Positions 42,715 through 51,387 of a DNA stretch of 64,000 bases are shown one piece after another. The stretch is from contig NZ_JAERRK010000002.1 of assembly GCF_016741775.1 (NCBI RefSeq), forward strand, positions 558,001-622,000. The letters are read 5' to 3'. The notes under the pieces were generated by a model. The model saw nothing but the letters and a program-made list of their open reading frames with translations. It had not been told where the DNA came from and did no database searches. Position 1 is the stretch's first letter; every line of letters starts with the position of its first letter. This DNA is from Streptomyces actinomycinicus. GTDB taxonomy: Bacteria > Actinomycetota > Actinomycetes > Streptomycetales > Streptomycetaceae. The translations under genes were made by a program, and so were the position numbers.

Positions 42715-43538
42715 TGGCGACTCTTCCCAACCCGCTGCCCAAACTGGCCACCGACCCCAGCGGTCGTTCCCTGGGCCTCCGACTGCCGCCCGGCAGACTG
42801 GTGGACGAGACGGACGAAGGACTCTGGCACGAGCCTCTGCTGTGGCACGCGGAAAAGGCGTCCGCGCCCGGTACCTGGAAGGCACTGGGCGCGCCGGCGG
42901 CCCGGACCGGGCTGTTGCCGGTGCTGGTGGACCTGGCCGGTTGCCGGGTCGGTGTGGAGGACTGGGCGCTGCTGCCCGGAAAGGCGTCGTACCCGGGCGA
43001 CCACGACGTCGCGGACGTGCTCGCCGAGTACTGGAAAGAGGAGACGGACGGTCACGTCAGCGACGAGATCGCGCCGTTCGACGCCGAGTGGCCGGGGCTC
43101 GCTCCGGCCGGTGTGCTGTCGGCCGACCCGGACACCCGTGCCGCACAGGTCGCCGACGCGCTGCACAGCGACCCGGAGGCATGGGCGGAGTGGGTCGAGG
43201 AACCGCACCTGGCGCTGGTCCCGGCGCGCCGCTCCGCCGACATACCGGCGGCGATCGGGTGGGCGGGCCCGCTGAACTACGAGGCGGACGTGGCCCGGGT
43301 CAGCGCGGTGCTGCGGTCGTGGGAGGACCGCTTCGGCATACGGGTCGTGGCGCTCGGCCTGGACGCCCTGGTGGTGTCCGTCGCGGCACCGCCCGGCACC
43401 GTCACCGACGCCGAGGTCCTGGCCGCCGAACACTACGCCCTGTGCCCCAACACCGTGGCGCAGAGCGGCCCGGGAAGCATCGAGGCGTACGCCGAGGAGC
43501 TGGTGGGCGCCACCAGCTGGTCCTTCTGGTGGGACTGA
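42714..43538 (+). CDS. DUF4253 domain protein
   Basis: The 274-residue soluble protein starts at ATG with no Shine-Dalgarno sequence; a TACAGT -10 eight bases upstream suggests a leaderless mRNA. The C-terminal half carries the DUF4253 pattern (DVARVSAVLRSWEDRFGIRVVALGLDALVVSVA, AEHYALCPNTVAQ and the final SWSFWWD). The N-terminal half, with VDLAGCRVGVEDWALLPG, is less defined. The family is found near toxin-immunity and contact systems in some bacteria but has no established activity. It is two bases from the convergent XRE membrane sensor gene. Confidence 0.85.
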   Translation: MATLPNPLPKLATDPSGRSLGLRLPPGRLVDETDEGLWHEPLLWHAEKASAPGTWKALGAPAARTGLLPVLVDLAGCRVGVEDWALLPGKASYPGDHDVADVLAEYWKEETDGHVSDEIAPFDAEWPGLAPAGVLSADPDTRAAQVADALHSDPEAWAEWVEEPHLALVPARRSADIPAAIGWAGPLNYEADVARVSAVLRSWEDRFGIRVVALGLDALVVSVAAPPGTVTDAEVLAAEHYALCPNTVAQSGPGSIEAYAEELVGATSWSFWWD

Positions 43539-43539
43539 G

Positions 43540-44967
43540 TCAGTCGAAGTCCGCCGCCGGTCGCCACTTCTGACCGCCGAGCGGAAAGGCGTACGCCGGT
43601 CGGCCGTTGCTGCCGCTGGTGCGGAACGGGCGGCCGGCGTCGTCGATCACCAGCGTGCCGTGCCGGGCCCCGCTGGACCAGGACAGCTCCAGGTACCAGC
43701 TGACGTCGTACGCGGACGCGTCGGCCAGGACATGGAAGACCTCGGGGTCGGACTGGCTCACCTTGAACGGGAAGTTCCGGCCCCCGGCCTCCGGTACCGG
43801 CGCGGGGCGCATCGCGTCCAGGGCGACCGTGAAGGAGCGGGTCGGCACACCGCCGCCGCAGCCGACGCCCGGGTAGCCCATGGCGTAGTCGTTCCAGGCG
43901 AGCGGGGACCGCTTGCCCGCCATGCGCACGGACAGCCCCTCCAGGACCACGGTCTCCTTGCCGGTGCCCTGCACGGTGAAGGTGACGTACTGCTCCTTCG
44001 CCGACACCGCCTTGTGCACGTCCACCCAGGCGGGCGCGTCCTGCTCCAGCGGCGGCGGGGAGACGTCGGACGGCGGCCGGTCGATCAGGTAGTGCGGGGA
44101 GCAGGGGCTCTCCCAGGTGTAGGGACGCGTGGTGACCGTGAGGGGCGGGGTCGCCGCCTGGGGCGTCCGCCCGGCACCGGAGACACTCGGCCTGTCCTCG
44201 GGTGTGCCGCTGGGCGTGGCGGGGTCTTTGGCGGACGGTGGTGCCGAGGGGGTGGCGGACCCGCTCGGACGGGAGCTGCCGGCCGGCGGGGTCACCGGCG
44301 CGTGGTCCCTGGCCGCGGCGCCCACGTCGACGGCCGGGCCCCTGCCGTCCTGCTTCCCGTCCCCGGAGGGCAGGTTCAGGGCGACCGCCACCGTGCCGAG
44401 CAGCGCGGTGACGGTGAGAGCGGCGAGAAGAACGGTGCGCCGCCGCCGACGCCGTGACCCGGCTCCCGCCGCCCCCGGCGCCGCCGCAGCCACGGCCCCG
44501 GGCACAGGGCCGGACTCGGACACGGGCTCAGCCCCAGACGCAGACCCGGACTCAGGCACAGGCACGGGCAGGGGCACGGGCTCGGATGCAGGCCCGGGCT
44601 CGGGCTCGGCCACAGGTCCGGGCACGGACTCGGAGGCGGACTCGGCCGCCGCCCCCGGCTCCCGTACCGGCTCGGGGTCTCTCCTTGCCGGGTCCTTCCG
44701 TAGCGGCTCCTTCCGCCCCCTCTCCGCATCCGCCCGCACCCACCGCCGATGCAGCTCCACCAGCTCCTCGGGCGTGGCCTTGCACAGCCGGGCGAGCCGC
44801 TCCACGGGCGCGTAGTCGGCCGGTACGCCGTCCCCGTTGCAGTAGCGGTGGAGCGTGGACGTACTCAGGTGGAGCCGTTTGGCGAGCGTGCCGTAACTCT
44901 GCCCGGAGCGGTTCTTCAACTCCCGCAGCAGCTCGGCGAAATCGCTCCCGGACCTGCCCTCCGACAC
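43540..44967 (-). CDS. XRE-type membrane regulator with extracellular sensor domain
   Basis: The 475-residue protein combines a cytoplasmic helix-turn-helix (FAELLRELKNRSGQSYGTLAKRLHLSTSTLHRY) with a charged linker rich in Glu/Pro/Ser repeats (residues about 75-150). A membrane helix (TVLLAALTVTALLGTVAVAL), a Pro/Ser-rich stalk and an extracellular domain of about 190 residues with two cysteines (ESPCSPHYLID and GVGCGGGVPT) follow. The layout suggests a one-component membrane regulator that senses outside the cell and acts on DNA at the membrane. The GTG start is preceded by GGGGGAACG. It is divergent from a DUF4232 lipoprotein gene, a candidate target or ligand source. Confidence 0.85.
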   Translation of the reverse strand: MSEGRSGSDFAELLRELKNRSGQSYGTLAKRLHLSTSTLHRYCNGDGVPADYAPVERLARLCKATPEELVELHRRWVRADAERGRKEPLRKDPARRDPEPVREPGAAAESASESVPGPVAEPEPGPASEPVPLPVPVPESGSASGAEPVSESGPVPGAVAAAAPGAAGAGSRRRRRRTVLLAALTVTALLGTVAVALNLPSGDGKQDGRGPAVDVGAAARDHAPVTPPAGSSRPSGSATPSAPPSAKDPATPSGTPEDRPSVSGAGRTPQAATPPLTVTTRPYTWESPCSPHYLIDRPPSDVSPPPLEQDAPAWVDVHKAVSAKEQYVTFTVQGTGKETVVLEGLSVRMAGKRSPLAWNDYAMGYPGVGCGGGVPTRSFTVALDAMRPAPVPEAGGRNFPFKVSQSDPEVFHVLADASAYDVSWYLELSWSSGARHGTLVIDDAGRPFRTSGSNGRPAYAFPLGGQKWRPAADFD

Positions 44968-45151
44968 CGTTCCCCCATCCCCCTCGTCCCACCCCGGCGT
45001 CCCAGGGAGGGCTCGTTTGCACAGGTCAAGGCCGGTCCAGGCATTCCAGCGTCCCGGATCACCGGCAGATCCTGGCGGCCGGGACGAACCCGCCCACAGG
45101 CTGTTGGTCATCCAAGCACGACAACCGGCCCAGCCCGAAAGAGGACTTGCC

Positions 45152-45877
45152 ATGCGTATGCGCCATATCCGTCTGCTCGCCGCGACCGGCACCGCCGTCG
45201 CCGCCCTCGCGCTCACGGCGTGCGGCAGCGGGACGGGTACCGAGGACGAGGGCGCCTCCCGGCCGACGACACCGTCGGCCGGAGCGGAGCAAGCGGCGTC
45301 ACAGACGCCCGGGGCTGCGGCCGGCGACACCGGGGACCGTACGGCGAAGGGCACGCCCGTGACCCGCACCCACGCGCCCGGCGCCCGGCCGAGCGCCTCC
45401 GCCGGCCACAGCACGAAGGGCACCGGCACCGGCAGCAGCACCGGCAGGTCCGTGGTGCTGTGCAACGGCACGAACACCACCGTCACCGCCCGGCCGCTCG
45501 CCCGGCCCCTCAACCACATGCTGCTCACGGTGAAGAACACCAGCCGCAAGACCTGCGAGCTGCCCTACTACCCGGTGCTGCGGTTCGACGAGATGCAGTG
45601 GGTGCCGCAGGCGGACGAGGACACCCAGCCGCAGGCCGTGGTCACCCTCGCGCCCGGCGAGTCGGGGTACGCGATGGCGCTGCTGTCGGCCGCCGACGGC
45701 AGCGGCACCGGCGGCAGGACCGCCCACAAACTGACCCTGGCCTTCCAGGGCTACACCCCGAACAGCAGCGGCGGCCCGTCCGCGACCCCGGCCCTGCCCG
45801 CCAAGGGCGTCTTCTACGACAGCGCACTGAAGGTCACGTACTGGCAGCAGGACCTCGGCCTCATCAGCGGCTGGTGA
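45152..45877 (+). CDS. DUF4232 lipoprotein
   Basis: The 241-residue protein has a lipoprotein signal ending ALALTAC, a Thr/Ser/Ala-rich spacer to about residue 95, and a DUF4232 beta-sandwich domain (VVLCNGTNTTVTARPLARPLNHMLLTVKNTS, CELPYYPVLRFDEMQ, VTLAPGESGYAMALLS, KGVFYDSALKVTYWQQDL). Members are secreted actinobacterial proteins of unknown function. It is divergent from the membrane XRE regulator across a 184-base spacer that contains an AAGAGGA ribosome-binding site. Confidence 0.87.
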   Translation: MRMRHIRLLAATGTAVAALALTACGSGTGTEDEGASRPTTPSAGAEQAASQTPGAAAGDTGDRTAKGTPVTRTHAPGARPSASAGHSTKGTGTGSSTGRSVVLCNGTNTTVTARPLARPLNHMLLTVKNTSRKTCELPYYPVLRFDEMQWVPQADEDTQPQAVVTLAPGESGYAMALLSAADGSGTGGRTAHKLTLAFQGYTPNSSGGPSATPALPAKGVFYDSALKVTYWQQDLGLISGW

Positions 45878-45889
45878 GCGACGCGCCGG

Positions 45890-46882
45890 CTAGCGCAGCT
45901 TCTGGGCCACCTCGGTGGCCCAGTAGGTGAGGATGTTCCGCGCGCCGGCCCGCTTGATGCCGGTCAGCGACTCGAAGATGGCCCGGTCCCGGTCCACCCA
46001 GCCCTTCTCGGCGGCGGCCTCGACCATCGAGTACTCGCCGGAGATCTGGTACGCGGCGACGGGCACGTCCACGCTGTCCGCGACCCGGGCGAGAACGTCG
46101 AGGTACGGGCCGGCCGGCTTGACCATCACCATGTCGGCGCCCTCGGCCAGGTCCAGCTCCAGCTCGCGCAGGGACTCGCGCCAGTTGGCCGGGTCCTGCT
46201 GGTACGTCTTGCGGTCACCCTGCAGCGAGGAGGCGACGGCCTCGCGGAAGGGGCCGTAGAAGGCGGAGGAGTACTTGGCCGTGTAGGCGAGGATCGCCAC
46301 GTCCTCGCGGCCGATCTGGTCGAGCGCGTCGCGGACGACGCCGATCTGGCCGTCCATCATCCCGCTGGGACCGACGACGTGGGCGCCGGCGTCGGCCTGC
46401 ACCTGGGCCATCTCGGCGTACCGCTCAAGGGTGGCGTCGTTGTCGACCCGGCCCTCGGCGTCCAGCACCCCGCAGTGCCCGTGGTCGGTGAACTCGTCCA
46501 GGCAGAGGTCGGACATGACGAGCAGGTCGTCGCCGACCTCGGCACGGACGTCGCGCAGGGCGAGCTGAAGGATGCCGTCCGGGTCGGTGCCGACCGTCCC
46601 CAGGGCGTCCTTCTTGGCGTCCTCCGGCACGCCGAACAGCATGATCCCGGAGATCCCGGCCTCCACGGCCTCGGCCGCGGCCTTCTTCAGGCTGTCCCGG
46701 GTGTGCTGCACGACCCCGGGCATCGCCGCGACCGGCACCGGCTCGCTGACGCCCTCCCGGACGAACGCCGGGAGGATGAAGTCGGCGGGGTGCAAGCGCG
46801 TCTCGGCGACCATCCGCCGCATGACAGGCGTGGTCCGCAGCCGCCGGGGACGCGTACCGGGGAAGGATCCGTACTTCGTCAT
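45890..46882 (-). CDS. hemB: Porphobilinogen synthase (5-aminolevulinate dehydratase)
   Basis: HemB condenses two 5-aminolevulinates to porphobilinogen. The protein is 330 residues. The two active-site lysines are Lys203 ([14 protein letters not shown]) and Lys255 ([11 protein letters not shown]). The metal loop reads [15 protein letters not shown]: Asp129 stands where zinc-dependent enzymes have a cysteine, so this is the magnesium-type variant. I chose the ATG at MTKYGSFPG, which matches the normal start of actinobacterial HemB, over a longer reading frame. The gene is separated from hemD, hemC and hemA by three unrelated genes on the same strand. Confidence 0.96.
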   Translation of the reverse strand: MTKYGSFPGTRPRRLRTTPVMRRMVAETRLHPADFILPAFVREGVSEPVPVAAMPGVVQHTRDSLKKAAAEAVEAGISGIMLFGVPEDAKKDALGTVGTDPDGILQLALRDVRAEVGDDLLVMSDLCLDEFTDHGHCGVLDAEGRVDNDATLERYAEMAQVQADAGAHVVGPSGMMDGQIGVVRDALDQIGREDVAILAYTAKYSSAFYGPFREAVASSLQGDRKTYQQDPANWRESLRELELDLAEGADMVMVKPAGPYLDVLARVADSVDVPVAAYQISGEYSMVEAAAEKGWVDRDRAIFESLTGIKRAGARNILTYWATEVAQKLR

Positions 46883-47064
46883 GCCTTCTACGCTACGCCC
46901 GCACGCGGGCTCCTCTTGCCGACTGCCTGTCGACCGGGGCGGTCCGCTCGCCACGCCCGGAAAAGGGTGAACCCACGCCCGGGGAAAGAGGAGCCCGCGC
47001 CCGGAAAGAGGCCCCATGCCCCCTGCGCCCACGCCCGTCCGTGTCACGCTCGCCCACGTCCGTC

Positions 47065-47102
47065 CGGGCCCGGCCGGGCTCAGCCGCGCCCGGCCGGGCC
47101 CG
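47065..47102 (-). terminator. 15-bp stem GC hairpin after the propeller gene
   Basis: CGGGCCCGGCCGGGC pairs perfectly with GCCCGGCCGGGCCCG across eight bases, eight bases past the stop of the leftward propeller gene. The 180 bases between it and hemB are rich in ACGCCCG repeats and show no gene. Confidence 0.75.
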
Positions 47103-47109
47103 CCGGTGC

Positions 47110-48294
47110 TCAGGGGGTGAAGTGCCGCCAGGCGAGGACGGTCGGCTTCGCGCCCCTGGACTGCGTGAACTGGTACGGGTCGTAGACGACGTACAGCCTG
47201 TTCCCGGCCCCCCGGGGCGCCCCCAGTCCGACCGCGTCGGGGCTGAAGCCGGCGGAGGTCGCGGGGTGGCGCACGTCGGCCAGGGCGTAACCGCTGATCG
47301 CCCAGGTGACGAGCCGGTTCCCGGTGATCCAGTCGACCTCGTAGAAGCCGTTCACCGGGGCGCCCACGTCGACCGGCCGGGTCCTGCCGCCGATCGTCAG
47401 GACCCGGATGCGCCCGGTCTCGTCGGCGGCGCGCGGGAAGTACGCGATGCGCCCGCCGTGGACGGCGAAGCCGCCGCTGCCCGTGAAGCGGGCCACCCGG
47501 CGCGGCTGCACCGGGCTGCGCAGCCCCAAGCGGTAGGTGGTGCGGGTGCTCGCGCCGCCGTCGGGGGTGAGCGTGCCCTCGGTGAGGTACAGGGCGCCGC
47601 CGTCGACGTCGAGCCGGCCCCGGGTGGACCGGCTCAGCAGCCGTTCGGGCCTCGGCGCGCCCCCGGTCCAGCGGAAGACGCCGTACTTACCGGCCGTGGT
47701 CCCCTGTTCCCACACGAAGGTCCTGCCGTCCGCCAACGGGTGCGGCACGAGGCTCTGGTGCCCCGGTTGCGCCGACCGGGCGATCAGGCGGGGCTTGCCC
47801 GAGGAGAGCGGCTGGGCGTACAGGCGCCAGCGGAAGCAGTCGGCGGTGGCGGAGGCCGGCTGGCCGCACGCGGTGCCGTCGAGTTGCCGGCTCTCCACGT
47901 GCAGCAGCCAACCACCGCCGAGGACGGGGTTGTTCGCGGTCCAGCCGGAACCGACCTGCGGGAAGCGCCGGACCCGGCCGGTGCCCGAGTCCACGACCCA
48001 GGTCTCGGCCGCCCCACCGCGGGTCCTGGCCGGCGGTACGGCCATGAGGACGAGGTGCTTTCCGGTGGCGGTCACGCCGGAGCCGTCGATGTTCCAGCCC
48101 CTGGGCATGGCGAGGCTGCCGTCGGGCCGGAGCTTCGCCAGCGCCCGCGGCACCGGGGTGACCGCCTTCAGGCGGACCGGGGCCGGCGCCGAGGCGGCCG
48201 GGCCCGTGGTTCCCGCGGTGCCGCTGTCGCACCCCGCGGTCAGCAGTGCCGCCGCCGCGCACAGCAGCGGCAGCAGCCGGGAGCGCAGGGTCAT
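47110..48294 (-). CDS. Secreted lipoprotein, likely beta-propeller
   Basis: The 394-residue product has a lipoprotein signal, [16 protein letters not shown]. The rest is a series of four-stranded repeats about 45 residues long (for example [66 protein letters not shown]), as in a six- or seven-bladed propeller. Two cysteines (GTACGQPA and ADCFRW) may pair. Its ATG overlaps the stop of the C39-peptidase-like gene (TGATG), so the two are co-translated and probably function together on the cell surface. No enzymatic motif is recognised. Confidence 0.8.
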   Translation of the reverse strand: MTLRSRLLPLLCAAAALLTAGCDSGTAGTTGPAASAPAPVRLKAVTPVPRALAKLRPDGSLAMPRGWNIDGSGVTATGKHLVLMAVPPARTRGGAAETWVVDSGTGRVRRFPQVGSGWTANNPVLGGGWLLHVESRQLDGTACGQPASATADCFRWRLYAQPLSSGKPRLIARSAQPGHQSLVPHPLADGRTFVWEQGTTAGKYGVFRWTGGAPRPERLLSRSTRGRLDVDGGALYLTEGTLTPDGGASTRTTYRLGLRSPVQPRRVARFTGSGGFAVHGGRIAYFPRAADETGRIRVLTIGGRTRPVDVGAPVNGFYEVDWITGNRLVTWAISGYALADVRHPATSAGFSPDAVGLGAPRGAGNRLYVVYDPYQFTQSRGAKPTVLAWRHFTP

Positions 48295-49130
48295 CACCAC
48301 ACCAGCTCGTTGGTGGCCTTGCCGTCGCTGCCGTACCTGGCGTTCATCGCGGCGTACACGTACTTCCTGTTGACCACGTGCCGGCCGTACAGGACGTCCG
48401 CGTCGGCCGGGTCGAAGTACTTGATCGAGACACCGTCGCTGCCGTAGCCGTACAGCGTGATGAAGTGCAGGCCGTGGTAGCCGTTGCTGCTCCACAGGGG
48501 CAGCGAGTGGCCCTGAACCAGCGGGATCAGGGGTGCCTTGTACTTGTGCACGTCGGTCTTGACCTGGCCGAAGAGGAACTTCGCGCTGGTGGTGATCCGG
48601 TTGTCGACGTACGGGTTCCGGCCCTGGGCGTGGTTCAGGACGATCGGGATGTCGTGGGCGTACGTGCCGTTCCTGTCGGTCTTCATGGCGCTGGCCAGGG
48701 TGGACTGCGACTTGGTGACGCCGAAGGCGGTGAGGGCGGCACGCCCGGCGGCGGGGCCGCACCAGTACGGCTTCTGCTGCATCTGGGTGGTGATGCCGAG
48801 GGTCGTGTAGGTGAGGGACGCGGCCGCGGCGGGGTCGGGGTCGGCGTCGTCGTCCGGGGTGGAGGCCAGGTAGGCCGCCATGGCGGCGACCTTGGCGATG
48901 GGTGTGGCCTCGGAGCTGTCGGACCCGGTCTCGTCCGCGAGTGCGCCGGATATCGCGCTGGAGGTGGCCATCTCCGTGGCGGCGGGGTCGGTGTCGTCCG
49001 CGTCCTCGGCGGCGAAGGCGGGGCCGGTGGCGAGACCGGCGGTGAGCAGGCCCGCGGCCAGGGCCGAGGCGAGGGCGAGGCGGCGGCGCTTGCCCTTGGA
49101 CACGGTGCGGTGGTCGGCTCCGTGCGTCAT
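48294..49130 (-). CDS. Secreted C39-type papain-fold peptidase-like protein
   Basis: The 278-residue protein has a signal peptide (LALASALAAGLLTAGLATGPAFA), an acidic Ala-rich pro-like segment to about residue 105, and a papain-like C39_2 domain. The catalytic Cys124 sits in PYWCGPAAGRAAL preceded by the oxyanion Gln119, His222 is in GYHGLHFITLYGYG, and Asp240 in KYFDPAD. All three catalytic positions are therefore present. It is upstream of and coupled to the propeller lipoprotein. Two palindromes lie just upstream, one of which is a near-match to the Rex operator. Substrate unknown. Confidence 0.85.
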   Translation of the reverse strand: MTHGADHRTVSKGKRRRLALASALAAGLLTAGLATGPAFAAEDADDTDPAATEMATSSAISGALADETGSDSSEATPIAKVAAMAAYLASTPDDDADPDPAAAASLTYTTLGITTQMQQKPYWCGPAAGRAALTAFGVTKSQSTLASAMKTDRNGTYAHDIPIVLNHAQGRNPYVDNRITTSAKFLFGQVKTDVHKYKAPLIPLVQGHSLPLWSSNGYHGLHFITLYGYGSDGVSIKYFDPADADVLYGRHVVNRKYVYAAMNARYGSDGKATNELVW

Positions 49131-49152
49131 GGTGTGTTCCCCCTTGGTCGTC

Positions 49153-49170
49153 GATCAACAGTTGTTGATC
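49153..49170. promoter_or_regulatory. Perfect palindrome GATCAACA-GT-TGTTGATC
   Basis: An eight-base perfect inverted repeat with a two-base centre lies 23 bases before the C39-peptidase start codon. Its position next to the probable promoter suggests an operator. The binding protein is unknown. Confidence 0.65.
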
Positions 49171-49183
49171 TAGGTCAAGAGGA

Positions 49184-49199
49184 AGTGAACGCGTTCACA
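49184..49199. promoter_or_regulatory. Rex-operator-like site upstream of the C39-peptidase operon
   Basis: AGTGAACGCGTTCACA matches the Streptomyces Rex operator TGTGAACGCGTTCACA at 15 of 16 positions and contains a perfect 14-base palindrome. It lies 54 bases before the leftward start codon. Rex is encoded about 5 kb away in this window. Confidence 0.75.
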
Positions 49200-49243
49200 T
49201 GCCCGCGCCGCCATTGGCCTCCAGGCCAGTTACTGCCGGTAAG

Positions 49244-49513
49244 TCACCCGAGCAGGCCGCCGATCTGGGCCAGCACGACCGCGCAGGCGATCTCGACCCT
49301 GCTGGTCGCCTCCAACTGCCGCAGAACGCCGGCGACATGGGCCCGCACGGTCCTGGGGCTGATGAACAGCTTCGAGGCGATCTGCGGATCGGACAACCCC
49401 CCGGCCACCAGCTCGGCGACCTCCCGCTGCCGCGAACTGAGCCCCGGCAGCAGCCGCGCCCGGCGCTGATGCCCGGCGACTATGCCGACCAGCGGCAACT
49501 CCTCGCACCCCAC
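49244..49513 (-). CDS. Stand-alone LuxR-type helix-turn-helix protein
   Basis: The 89-residue protein, from a GTG start, consists almost entirely of a LuxR C-terminal DNA-binding domain: LSSRQREVAELVAGGLSDPQIASKLFISPRTVRAHVAGVLRQLEATSRVEIA. There is no receiver or ligand domain, so it may be constitutive, or a remnant of a larger regulator. It lies between hemD and the C39-peptidase gene on the same strand. The nearby palindromes are potential targets. Confidence 0.82.
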   Translation of the reverse strand: MGCEELPLVGIVAGHQRRARLLPGLSSRQREVAELVAGGLSDPQIASKLFISPRTVRAHVAGVLRQLEATSRVEIACAVVLAQIGGLLG

Positions 49514-49600
49514 GATCCTCGACCCCCCGTCGAGCAGCCCTCATGGCATGGACATCCCAAAAGATACCGCCCCAAACCCCGGAACCCCCGCTTCAGCCGT

Positions 49601-49647
49601 AAAAAACGCCCACCCACCAGCCGAGCGGGTCGGATGGTGGGTGGGCG
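49601..49647 (-). terminator. Intrinsic terminator of the rex-hem operon
   Basis: On the leftward transcript CGCCCACCCACCA pairs with TGGTGGGTGGGCG (13 bp, 15-base loop) and is followed directly by six U residues. It is about 30 bases past the hemD stop. Its right arm matches the dispersed element found after the FMN reductase and acuC genes. Confidence 0.88.
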
Positions 49648-49677
49648 AGGTACGCAGGGGGCAGCCCCCCGGTCGGT

Positions 49678-51387
49678 TCAGGTCGTCGAGCGGCGCCTGC
49701 GGGCCCCTGGACGGCGTTCGCTCGGCCGCGTCACCGGATCACCGGCTTCCACCGCCGCCGCACGCCGCTTCATCCCGAAGTCGGCCAGCGCCTCCGCGAG
49801 CTTGTGCACGGACGGCTCCGGCGCCATGACGTCCACCCGGAGCCCGTGCTCCTCGGCGGTCTTCGCCGTCGCCGGACCGATGCACGCGATCACCGTCACG
49901 TTGTGCGGCTTGCCCGCGATACCGACCAGGTTCCGGACCGTCGACGAGGACGTGAAGAGCACCGCGTCGAAGCCACCGCCCTTGATCGCCTCGCGGGTCT
50001 CGGCCGGCGGCGGCGAGGCACGGACCGTCCGGTAGGCGGTCACGTCGTCGACCTCCCAGCCCAGCTCGATGAGCCCGGCGACCAGGGTCTCGGTGGCGAT
50101 GTCCGCCCGGGGGAGGAACACGCGGTCGATCGGGTCGAACACCGGGTCGTACGGCGGCCAGTCCTCCAGGAGACCCGCCGCGGACTGCTCACCGCTCGGC
50201 ACCAGGTCCGGCTTCACGCCGAAGGCGACCAGCGCCCTGGCGGTCTGCTCGCCCACCGCGGCCACCTTGATGCCCGCGAAGGCGCGCGCGTCGAGACCGT
50301 ACTCCTCGAACTTCTCCCGCACCGCCTTCACCGCGTTGACCGACGTGAAGGCGATCCACTCGTAGCGGCCGGTCACCAGGCCCTTGACGGCCCGTTCCAT
50401 CTGCTGCGGGGTGCGCGGGGGCTCCACCGCGATGGTCGGGACCTCGTGCGGCACGGCACCGTAGGACCGCAGTTGGTCGGAGAGCGACGCCGCCTGCTCC
50501 TTCGTACGCGGCACGAGCACCTTCCAGCCGAACAGCGGCTTGGACTCGAACCACGACAGCTGGTCGCGCCGGGCGGCGGCGGAACGCTCGCCGACCACGG
50601 CTATCACCGGCCGGCCGCCGTCCGGCGACGGCAGCACCTTCGCCTGCTTCAGCGTCTGCGCGATGGTGCCGAGCGTCGCCGTCCAGGTGCGCTGACGGGT
50701 CGTCGTACCGGCGACCGTCACCGTCAGCGGCGTGTCCGGCTTGCGGCCCGCGGAGACCAGCTCGGCCGCCGCGGCGGCCACGGAGTCCAGGGTCGTCGAC
50801 ACGACCACCGTCCCGTCCGAGGCGCCCACCTCCGTCCAGCACCGGTCGGAGGCGGTCCGGGCGTCCACGAACCGGACGTCCGCACCTTCGGCGTCCCGCA
50901 GCGGAACACCGGCGTACGCGGGCACGCCGACCGCCGCCGCGACACCGGGGACGACCTCGAAGGGCACCCCGGCGGCGGCGCAGGCGAGCATTTCCTCCGC
51001 CGCGTACGTATCAAGTCCCGGGTCCCCGGACACCGCACGGACGACCCGCCTGCCGCCCCGCGCAGCCTCCATGACAAGATGAGCGGCATCCCGGGCAGCA
51101 GCCGGGACAGCGGCGGGTGTTGACGTGCCGTCGACAACCGTCAGCTGGGGCGTGCCCGTGCCCGGCGGCGAGACCGAGGAGGGATCGGCGTCCGTCTGCA
51201 CGACGGAGACGCCCTGTCGGGCGTGTGTCCGGATCACGTCGAGCACCTCGTGCTCGGCGACCAGGACATCCGCGTGCGACAGCGCCTCCACGGCGCGCAG
51301 AGTCAGCAGTCCCGGATCCCCGGGTCCGGCACCGAGGAAGGTGACGTGCCCGTGTTCCGGACCGGCGGGAAGGGTGGTGGGGCTCAA
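49678..51387 (-). CDS. hemD: Fused uroporphyrinogen-III methyltransferase-like / uroporphyrinogen-III synthase
   Basis: The 569-residue protein has two parts. Residues of about 12-240 resemble uroporphyrinogen-III C-methyltransferase (VTFLGAGPGDPGLLTLRAVEAL, FEVVPGVAAAVGVPAYAGVPL). The motif that normally reads GGDPFVFGRGGEE is here VSGDPGLDTYAAEE, so methyltransferase activity is uncertain. Residues of about 285-540 are uroporphyrinogen-III synthase (HemD), which cyclises hydroxymethylbilane (EWIAFTSVNAVKAVREKF, GEQTARALVAFGVKPDLVPSGEQSAAGLLEDW, DAVLFTSSSTVRNL). The fusion is normal for Streptomyces. The start is a TTG that overlaps the hemC stop, supported by the length of known homologues; a downstream GTG is possible. 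Confidence 0.94.
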   Translation of the reverse strand: MSPTTLPAGPEHGHVTFLGAGPGDPGLLTLRAVEALSHADVLVAEHEVLDVIRTHARQGVSVVQTDADPSSVSPPGTGTPQLTVVDGTSTPAAVPAAARDAAHLVMEAARGGRRVVRAVSGDPGLDTYAAEEMLACAAAGVPFEVVPGVAAAVGVPAYAGVPLRDAEGADVRFVDARTASDRCWTEVGASDGTVVVSTTLDSVAAAAAELVSAGRKPDTPLTVTVAGTTTRQRTWTATLGTIAQTLKQAKVLPSPDGGRPVIAVVGERSAAARRDQLSWFESKPLFGWKVLVPRTKEQAASLSDQLRSYGAVPHEVPTIAVEPPRTPQQMERAVKGLVTGRYEWIAFTSVNAVKAVREKFEEYGLDARAFAGIKVAAVGEQTARALVAFGVKPDLVPSGEQSAAGLLEDWPPYDPVFDPIDRVFLPRADIATETLVAGLIELGWEVDDVTAYRTVRASPPPAETREAIKGGGFDAVLFTSSSTVRNLVGIAGKPHNVTVIACIGPATAKTAEEHGLRVDVMAPEPSVHKLAEALADFGMKRRAAAVEAGDPVTRPSERRPGARRRRSTT

